Assembly (NCBI GenBank): GCA_964346275.1
Contig: CAYFUR010000070.1
Span: 1 to 19,715 of the forward strand
From: CAYFUR01 sp964346275
GTDB taxonomy: Bacteria > Sumerlaeota > Sumerlaeia > SLMS01
Reading direction: 5' to 3'
DNA length: 19,715 nt
Below, piece after piece: positions 14,567 to 19,715 of this stretch. The position numbers were made by a program, and so were the translations under genes. The notes beneath the pieces are model-generated. The model ran no database searches. It was not told the DNA's origin and saw only the letters and a list, made by a program, of their open reading frames with translations. Within the stretch, counting starts at the first letter, position 1. The number at the start of each line of letters is the position of its first letter.

Positions 14567-16891
14567 TCAGCAGCCGGCGCCAGTCTGCCAATTGTCCAGC
14601 AGGGCGAGGAAATCGTTCACATCCATCATCGCGCCGCCGACGTTCTGCTGCCAGTTGTCCAGAAGAAAAAGAAAGTCGTTCAGATCGGTGCATTGATCGT
14701 TATCGAAGTCGCCAAGGGGCCGCCCGTCGTAGTCGTTGTCCAGAGAATCGAGGATTGTTTTGGCGTTGAGCCGGCCGTAGCCGTATTCATCGTTCCGGCC
14801 GCCTGCGTCCGCGATTCCTCCGGTGTAGGCGAAAGGCCCGACCTTGTCGCATCCTTTTCGCATGACGTCTCGCACTTCCGAAGCGGTGAGCGTGTCGTCC
14901 ATCGAAAGCATGAGCGCCGCAATGCCTGCCGCCAGAGGGCAGGCCGACGAAGTGCCGCCAAAGCTTTTCTTCACGCCATTGTCAGTCCAGCCCACGCTCC
15001 CCGTGGGGTCCAAAGTCGTCACGTCGTTCCACCCGCCATTGCTCGGAGCGAGGAAGTCCAGGTCCGCTCCATACTGCGAGTAGTCTGCACGCCGGTCGTT
15101 GTCGGAAGCCGTGCCCACGGCGATGGCGCCGGAGTAGTTTGCCGGATAGGACGTCAGGGGAGTGATTTCCGGCACGCCGGTAAAGGGGCCATAGGAACCG
15201 AGATACGCACCCTGGTTGTCGTATATATCGACGTAAAGCAGGTCGTAGACATCTTCCATGGAGTTGTAAAGAGAGAAGGCGAAAGTTTCGGTGCCATTCA
15301 CGGTCTGCAAGGGAGTCACCAGCCGCGAAGTCTGGCTATGCGTGATCTGTCCTGATTTCGCAGACTGAGTTCCGCCCGTGGACTGGAGCGCGTCGCTGCT
15401 GGTCTGAATCCAGCCCGCGTCTCCGTCCGTGGTCCACCCGGCCGGTGGAAACGTTCCTTCAAAATCCTCGCGCCAGCGATGCGTATAGCCATCCGCCTCG
15501 ATCAGGCAGACGTTGTCCACGAGGGCGGCGTCGAGGCCGAAGTCTATTGAGCCGTCTTTGATAAAGTTGAAGCCGAAGAAGTAATTGCCATTCAAGCCGC
15601 TCGTGTTAAGGCGGATTCGTCCGCCGCCGCGATACCAGCCGCTCGCTGAATTGCCCGTGGCAAAAAAGACGGGCGATCCGAGCCCGTTGCGGCCAAAGGC
15701 GTTTGCATAGTCAATGGCCGAGTTGATGAAGGAACTCGGCGAGCCGCCGCCCCAGCTATTGCTCAGCACATCCGCGCGGTCCGCGGCATAGCGCATCGCG
15801 TCGCCGATGATCTGGCTGCTGCTGAAGACATCGCCGGAAATCTTGATTGGCAGAATCTGGGAATTTGGAGCAATGCCGGAAACCAGGCTGCCGTTATTGC
15901 CGATGGCTGCCGTCACACCGGCGCAGCCCGTGCCGTGGCCCTGAGTCCCGGAAGGGTTGGGGTCCGCATCGTCATTGTGAAAATCGTAACCATCGGCGGC
16001 GATATTCATATCCGGATGGGCCGTATCGACGCCGTCGTCTATAATCGCGACAACGATCGAGCTGTCGCCCCGGGTAATGTCCCATGCTTCCACGGCGTCC
16101 ACATCGGCGTCGGCGAGCCGGCCGTTACCGCCTGTGTTGTGAAGGGTTTGTTGCTCGGAGAAGAGAGGATCATTCGGCGTGAAGAACTTGCGGATCTCGC
16201 GGACGAAATTCGGTTCGGCCCACTGGACCTGCGAAAGGGCCGCCAGGTCGCGGGAGGCTTTCAGCGGGTCAATGCCTTGCCTCAGCGACACCGTATAGAC
16301 ATCGAGGTCCTCGGCGGGCCGCTTTTCAGCAACCACGCCTCCGCCGTCGAGAAGGTCATTCAGCACGGCTTCGGAAACACCCGCCTCGACGCAGACAAGC
16401 AGCGAGCGCGTGGGAATCATGCGCACGCCGTCCGCGGCCACGAGGACGGGAAACGTTTCCGCCGCGGCGGAGGGGTTCTTTTCCAGCGCCGCCGCAAGGT
16501 CCGCCGCTTTGGCCAGTTTCGCCGACTTCGTGGTGCGGGCCTGGCGGATCACTTCCAGGTTTCCGGGAGCAAAGAATCCGATACTTTCCAGCTCAACGGA
16601 AACGATGGACTCGAGTTCTTTCAGGCCAATCTGGCTTCCATAGACCACGGCGAGTTCATCCGCCGCGCGGCGGAGTTCCACCGGCTTTCCGTCGACCAGG
16701 TAGTAATCGCCGCTTTTTTCAACGGAGCGAACCACTGGCGTTTCGCGCTCGAAGCTCTCGGCGGGGGCGAGCTGTTTTCTCTGGGAGGGGATTTCAAAAT
16801 CCGGCGCGGATTGGCCAAAAGTGGTCCCCGCAAAGGTGAAAAACGAGAAGAACAGAGTCGCTTTGGCGAAAGAAGCCCAGGGCCTGTGCAT
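14567..16891 (-). CDS. Secreted subtilisin-like serine protease (S8) with inserted domain and dockerin-like C-terminal tail
   Basis: This exported protease has 774 residues. The signal peptide is about residues 1-26 (hydrophobic ATLFFSFFTFAG, then TTFGQ). Residues 30-240 form a propeptide-like region. The catalytic triad is D285 (VAIIDDGVDT), H319 (GTQGHGTGCAGV) and S648 (FGGTSSACPLAAG), with the oxyanion asparagine N414 (FFATGNS). Between N414 and YPANYSGAIAVGT (about 582) lies an insert of about 165 residues with beta-sandwich character (EDFEGTFPPAGWTTDGDAGW, LYNSMEDVYDLLYVDIYD), resembling MAM/jelly-roll modules. The C-terminus (718-774) holds a calcium-loop-like DFDNDQCTD and two copies of NDFLxLLDNWQ, like a dockerin. 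The ATG at 16891 has GGAGG (16903-16907) 11 nt upstream. Terminators lie on both sides, so it is probably monocistronic. Confidence 0.93.
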   Translation of the reverse strand: MHRPWASFAKATLFFSFFTFAGTTFGQSAPDFEIPSQRKQLAPAESFERETPVVRSVEKSGDYYLVDGKPVELRRAADELAVVYGSQIGLKELESIVSVELESIGFFAPGNLEVIRQARTTKSAKLAKAADLAAALEKNPSAAAETFPVLVAADGVRMIPTRSLLVCVEAGVSEAVLNDLLDGGGVVAEKRPAEDLDVYTVSLRQGIDPLKASRDLAALSQVQWAEPNFVREIRKFFTPNDPLFSEQQTLHNTGGNGRLADADVDAVEAWDITRGDSSIVVAIIDDGVDTAHPDMNIAADGYDFHNDDADPNPSGTQGHGTGCAGVTAAIGNNGSLVSGIAPNSQILPIKISGDVFSSSQIIGDAMRYAADRADVLSNSWGGGSPSSFINSAIDYANAFGRNGLGSPVFFATGNSASGWYRGGGRIRLNTSGLNGNYFFGFNFIKDGSIDFGLDAALVDNVCLIEADGYTHRWREDFEGTFPPAGWTTDGDAGWIQTSSDALQSTGGTQSAKSGQITHSQTSRLVTPLQTVNGTETFAFSLYNSMEDVYDLLYVDIYDNQGAYLGSYGPFTGVPEITPLTSYPANYSGAIAVGTASDNDRRADYSQYGADLDFLAPSNGGWNDVTTLDPTGSVGWTDNGVKKSFGGTSSACPLAAGIAALMLSMDDTLTASEVRDVMRKGCDKVGPFAYTGGIADAGGRNDEYGYGRLNAKTILDSLDNDYDGRPLGDFDNDQCTDLNDFLFLLDNWQQNVGGAMMDVNDFLALLDNWQTGAGC

Positions 16892-17025
16892 GATGGAGAT
16901 GACCTCCGAATGAATATGAGTCCGGACTGGCCGGATAATTATGTGTCCAGCATGACAGTTTTTGTTTCTGTTCAGGAGGGTTGTGGCAAGGCTAAAGAGG
17001 GAGGAGGGAGTAAGGAGAAAGAAAT

Positions 17026-17052
17026 CCCCTCCGGAGATTTGATCCGAAGGGG
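17026..17052 (-). terminator. Rho-independent terminator of rny
   Basis: On the minus strand, CCCCTTCGGA pairs with TCCGGAGGGG (17052-17043 with 17035-17026; 9 of 10 pairs, one mismatch) around a 7-nt loop, followed by ATTTCTTTCTCC. It starts 64 nt after the rny stop and lies upstream of the subtilase, separating the two. The rest of the 224-bp gap (16892-17115) holds the subtilase ribosome site and a short inverted repeat TCCGG/CCGGA at 16921-16935. Confidence 0.72.
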
Positions 17053-17115
17053 AGTATCTTGAAAGGGAGCTTGTGGCCGGGGTGTCGGGTTGGCCTGTCC
17101 CAGATTGTCTGATTC

Positions 17116-18690
17116 TTACCGGGCGAATTCGACGTTACGGGTCTCGCGCAGAACGGTGACTTTGATCTGCCCGGGGTATTGCACTTCGCCTTCGATCTTC
17201 TTGCTCACTTCTCGGGCGAGGAGCGAACACTCCTCGTCACCGACTTTTTCAGGTTGGACAATGAGGCGAACCTCGCGCCCCGCCTGCACGGCGAAGGCTT
17301 TGTCCACTCCCTGGAACTCCCGGCAGATGCCTTCGAGCTGATCGAGCCTTTTGATATAGGACTCGAAGGATTCACGCCGGGCGCCGGGCCGGCTCGCGCT
17401 GATCGCATCGGCGGTGATCACCACCATGGCGGTCAGCGTGCGCGGCTCGACTTCGAAGTGATGGGACTCGATCGCGTGGACGACTTCCGTCCGTTCGCGA
17501 TGCTTCTTGGCCAAGGTCGCGCCGATAATGGCGTGGGGGCCTTCCATCTCGTAGGACACGGCTTTGCCGATGTCGTGGAGAAAGGTTGCCCTCTTGGCAA
17601 GAGCGGCATCCATCCCGAGTTCGCTGGCGATGACTTCTGCAATGCGGGCACATTCGATCGAGTGCTGGAGGATGTTCTGGCCATAGCTCGTGCGGTATTT
17701 CAGCCGCCCCATGAGTTTGACCAGTTCCGGGTGGATATCGTAGATCTGGAGTTCCAGGCAGGCGGCCTCTCCCGATTCCCGGGCCGAGTCCAGTACCTGT
17801 TTTTCCACCTTCTCTACGATCTCCTCGATCCGCGAGGGATGAATCCGTCCGTCGGCGATGAGTTTTTCCAGCACCAGCCGGGCGATTTCACGCCGCATCG
17901 GATCGAAACAGGAAAGCACGATGGCCTCGGGCGTATCATCAACGATGATGTTGACCCCCGTGGCCTGCTCGAGCGCGCGGATGTTCCGCCCTTCGCGCCC
18001 GATAATTCGTCCTTTCATCTCGTCGTTCGGCAGGTTCACCACAGACACGGTCGTTTCTGAGACATGGTCCGTGGCGACTTTCTGGATCGCCAGGGTGATG
18101 ATCTGGCGTGCCTTTTTCTCCGCCTGCTGCTTCGTCTCCTGTTCGAGACGATGAACCAAGTTGGCGGCGTCCTGCCGGACGTCTTTTTCCAGCTCGGAAA
18201 GAAGGACCTGTTTGGCTTGGTCGGCGGTCATGCCGGAGGCTTCTTCACACCGGCGGACCAGGTCGCCGTGCCGTTCTTCCGCTGCTTTCAGCTCTGCTTC
18301 AGCCGTTTTCAGCAGCTCGTCGGCCTTCTCATCCTTCCGTTCGATCGCTTCTTCACGCCGCAGCATCGCGTCGTCGCGCCGGTCGAGTTGCTCTTCGCGC
18401 TTTTTCAACCGGGATTCGATGCGGTCCACTTCGCCGCGGCGCTTGTTCAGCTCGCGATTGAGCTTGTCTCGCCGTTCCTCGGCGTCCTTTTCGGCTTCGA
18501 CTTCTGCCTTGCGGACGACTTCGAGCGCTTCCTTTTCCGCCTCTTTCCGGAGCGTCTCCAGCCGGAGCCGCTCCTGTTCGAGTTCCAGTTTGGCCTGGTT
18601 GCCTTTGACACCCCGAACCACGTAGCCCCCAAGAACGCCTGCAATCGCACCGACGGCTGCGCCGATCAGTGCCGCGATCATGGGATCCAT
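17116..18690 (-). CDS. rny: Ribonuclease Y
   Basis: This membrane-anchored endoribonuclease initiates mRNA decay. The 524-residue length matches the family (about 510-520). Residues 5-26 form the N-terminal transmembrane anchor (glycine/alanine-rich). Residues 30-200 are a highly charged coiled coil, followed by a KH RNA-binding domain with GRIIGREGRNIR at 227-238. The HD catalytic domain has H343 (LQHS), H372/D373 (FLHDIGKA) and D428 (ITADAISASRPGARR). The family C-terminus GEVQYPGQIKVTVLRE is intact. The ATG at 18690 has AAGGAGG 10 nt upstream, a near-ideal ribosome site. A terminator follows at 17026-17052. Upstream is a 369-bp non-coding region on the divergent side. Confidence 0.97.
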   Translation of the reverse strand: MDPMIAALIGAAVGAIAGVLGGYVVRGVKGNQAKLELEQERLRLETLRKEAEKEALEVVRKAEVEAEKDAEERRDKLNRELNKRRGEVDRIESRLKKREEQLDRRDDAMLRREEAIERKDEKADELLKTAEAELKAAEERHGDLVRRCEEASGMTADQAKQVLLSELEKDVRQDAANLVHRLEQETKQQAEKKARQIITLAIQKVATDHVSETTVSVVNLPNDEMKGRIIGREGRNIRALEQATGVNIIVDDTPEAIVLSCFDPMRREIARLVLEKLIADGRIHPSRIEEIVEKVEKQVLDSARESGEAACLELQIYDIHPELVKLMGRLKYRTSYGQNILQHSIECARIAEVIASELGMDAALAKRATFLHDIGKAVSYEMEGPHAIIGATLAKKHRERTEVVHAIESHHFEVEPRTLTAMVVITADAISASRPGARRESFESYIKRLDQLEGICREFQGVDKAFAVQAGREVRLIVQPEKVGDEECSLLAREVSKKIEGEVQYPGQIKVTVLRETRNVEFAR

Positions 18691-19059
18691 GTGGCAACTG
18701 CCTCCTTGTTCAGGTTACGTATTGGCTCCATAAAGTGGCATGGATTTCTGCTGAGGCTACGGGCCGTAATTTCCGTAGTCTATCTCTGAAAAGTCACCGT
18801 TTTTTTCCGAGCACGTCAACCGCGATTCCTTAACCGGTCAAAGGAACTCTCCAGGATCGGGTCTGGAGATGAGGTTGAGCCGGGTCGTTGGCAAAGGCGA
18901 TTGAGATGGAAACGGCTTTTTCAATGGGTTGCCTCAAAGGTGGCTGCCAGGTCTGGTGTGCTTTTTGATCAGGAGTGTAGGCAGCCTGGTGAAATGCGGA
19001 GAATGCGCATTCCGCCGGGAAATTCCCAAAAATATCTCCATCGGAATGGTTCACTGAAT
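18691..19059. other. 369-bp non-coding divergent region with several hairpins
   Basis: No credible gene is seen between rny and the bacilliredoxin gene; the open frame running into the latter from 18901 lacks a ribosome site and family similarity. The region holds several inverted repeats: CTACGG/CCGTAG (18757-18778), TCTCCAG/CTGGAGA (18848-18869), GGCAA plus ATTGA pairing with TCAAT plus TTGCC (18890-18933), and GGCTGCC/GGCAGCC (18942-18986). A perfect palindrome GAATGCGCATTC lies at 19001-19012. Two TTGAC boxes (minus strand, near 18840 and 18820) resemble -35 elements without good partners. It must contain the promoters of both flanking genes. It could also hold a small RNA, but I recognise no family. 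Confidence 0.5.
19001..19012. repeat. 12-bp perfect palindrome upstream of the bacilliredoxin gene
   Basis: GAATGCGCATTC reads the same on both strands and lies 47 nt ahead of the bacilliredoxin ATG, in the position of a promoter-proximal operator. The flanks GCGG and CCGCC are partly complementary. No regulator is identified. Confidence 0.35.
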
Positions 19060-19611
19060 ATGTCGCTCTTTCAATTCGCCCAGCCCGGTTATCCGGAAGA
19101 AGACGTTCGTCCCATGCGCGAAGAACTTGAAGCCGTGGGCGCGAAATCCCTGCGCAGCCCGGAAGACGTGGATGCCGAGCTGAAGGATCAAAAAGGCACC
19201 CTGCTTCTGGTCGTCAACTCGGTCTGCGGATGCGCCGCGGGCGGCGCGCGCCCCGGCGTGGCCGCCGCTCTTCAAAACGCGAAGATCCCGGACAACATCG
19301 CCACGGTCTTTGCCGGCGTGGACCGCGAGGCAACAAGCCGCGCCCGCTCTTACATCACGAACTTTCCCCCCTCCAGCCCCTCGGTTGCCCTCTTCAAAGA
19401 TGGCGAAGTGGTGCATATGCTTGAACGCCACCAGATCGAAGGGCGCACCCCGGATGAAATCGCGGCTGAACTGGCGGATGTTTTCAGCCAGCGCTGCGAG
19501 AACACAGGCCCGTCGATTTCCACCGAGCAGTTCCAAAACCTGGAGTTTGTGCAGGTATGCGGCAGTGAACTGGCCGCAAAAGCCAAAAAACTGGCTGAAG
19601 GAAATGACTAA
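19060..19611 (+). CDS. brxA: Bacilliredoxin (BrxA/BrxB, YphP/YqiW family) with C-terminal extension
   Basis: This thioredoxin-fold thiol oxidoreductase removes bacillithiol or similar thiol adducts from proteins in the cytosol. The CGC active site (C56-G57-C58) sits in the invariant context VVNSVCGCAAGGARPG. Other family segments are VFAGVDREATSRARSYI, NFPPSSPSVALFKDGEVVHM and RHQIEGRTPDEI. The family usually ends just after a cysteine, as at C146 here (FSQRC), near 145 residues. This protein continues for 37 more residues, including another cysteine (C167). The ATG at 19060 fits the family N-terminus, with only a weak GGA ribosome site. Its low-molecular-weight thiol partner is inferred from the family. 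A strong terminator follows at 19678. The symbol could equally be brxB. Confidence 0.9.
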   Translation: MSLFQFAQPGYPEEDVRPMREELEAVGAKSLRSPEDVDAELKDQKGTLLLVVNSVCGCAAGGARPGVAAALQNAKIPDNIATVFAGVDREATSRARSYITNFPPSSPSVALFKDGEVVHMLERHQIEGRTPDEIAAELADVFSQRCENTGPSISTEQFQNLEFVQVCGSELAAKAKKLAEGND

Positions 19612-19677
19612 CAGGAAGTTGGCACGAACCGCGCTTCCTTTTCATGTGTAGTTTCCCTTTGTCCCCTTCCCTGCAGT

Positions 19678-19715
19678 GTCCGCCCAGTGTCCCGGCTGGG
19701 CGGACTCTCTTTTTA
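19678..19715 (+). terminator. Rho-independent terminator after the bacilliredoxin gene
   Basis: A perfect 10-bp stem, GTCCGCCCAG (19678-19687) with CTGGGCGGAC (19696-19705), encloses an 8-nt loop and is followed by TCTCTTTTTA at the window edge. It lies 67 nt beyond the bacilliredoxin stop. Confidence 0.9.

Noticed and set aside
13067..15355. Long plus-strand open frame (762 codons) across two genes
   Set aside because: It lies antisense to the GH57-like and subtilase genes and spans their intergenic terminator. Its translation shows no fold or motif, while the minus-strand frames have signal peptides and catalytic motifs.
18901..19059. Upstream extension of the bacilliredoxin from 18901
   Set aside because: The extra 53 residues are not family-like, the start would be TTG without a ribosome site, and the stretch covers the palindrome and hairpins.
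18691..19059. tRNA gene or known riboswitch in the rny upstream gap
   Set aside because: No cloverleaf with a T-loop consensus and no riboswitch core that I recognise; only simple inverted repeats are seen.
1..19715. CRISPR array, insertion sequence or prophage
   Set aside because: No regularly spaced direct repeats, transposase or integrase motifs, target-site duplications or phage genes are visible anywhere in the window.

Overview
The window looks like ordinary chromosome from a free-living, Gram-negative-like bacterium with fairly high GC. Housekeeping genes (guanylate kinase, coaBC, RNase Y, NDH-2) sit beside an Mrp cation/proton antiporter operon and two large secreted proteins. One of these, a subtilisin-like protease, ends in a dockerin-like tail that repeats an NDFLxLLDNWQ motif. 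Such tails, a lone URO-D family gene and a GH57-type secreted protein recall Planctomycetes/PVC or Hydrogenedentota-like environmental genomes, but this assignment is inference with low confidence. I see no transposase, integrase, CRISPR array, tRNA or rRNA.

Layout. Positions 1-4931 (minus strand) hold the mrp operon in the order mrpAB (A and B fused), mrpC, mrpD and the first 20 codons of mrpE, with 4-bp stop/start overlaps at C/D and D/E. A hairpin terminator at 5026-5047 separates it from an FmdB-type zinc-ribbon gene (5127-5450). An HD-domain phosphohydrolase (5541-6845) and an NDH-2 type NADH dehydrogenase (6933-8357) follow, with a perfect 11-bp hairpin between them. A divergent intergenic region (8358-8587) carries a good sigma70-type promoter for the plus-strand pair gmk-coaBC (8588-10473). 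That pair converges, with only 2 bp between stop codons, on a minus-strand URO-D family gene (10476-11471). The URO-D gene overlaps the end of a 935-residue secreted GH57-like protein (11468-14275). Beyond a terminator at 14504-14536 lie the secreted subtilase (14567-16891), another terminator (17026-17052) and rny (RNase Y, 17116-18690). A 369-bp non-coding stretch rich in hairpins separates rny from a plus-strand bacilliredoxin gene (19060-19611), which ends in a textbook terminator at 19678-19715.

Functionally, the Mrp complex (cation efflux driven by proton entry) and NDH-2 (non-pumping quinone reduction) are both membrane energetics genes. gmk-coaBC supplies GDP and the coenzyme A precursor. 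RNase Y and the bacilliredoxin serve RNA turnover and thiol redox control. The two secreted proteins probably act on external polysaccharide and protein. No clear new multi-gene system is visible. The items most worth a second look are the subtilase with a domain inserted inside its catalytic fold plus a repeated tail, the coupled GH57-like/URO-D pair, the extended bacilliredoxin and the structured region upstream of rny.
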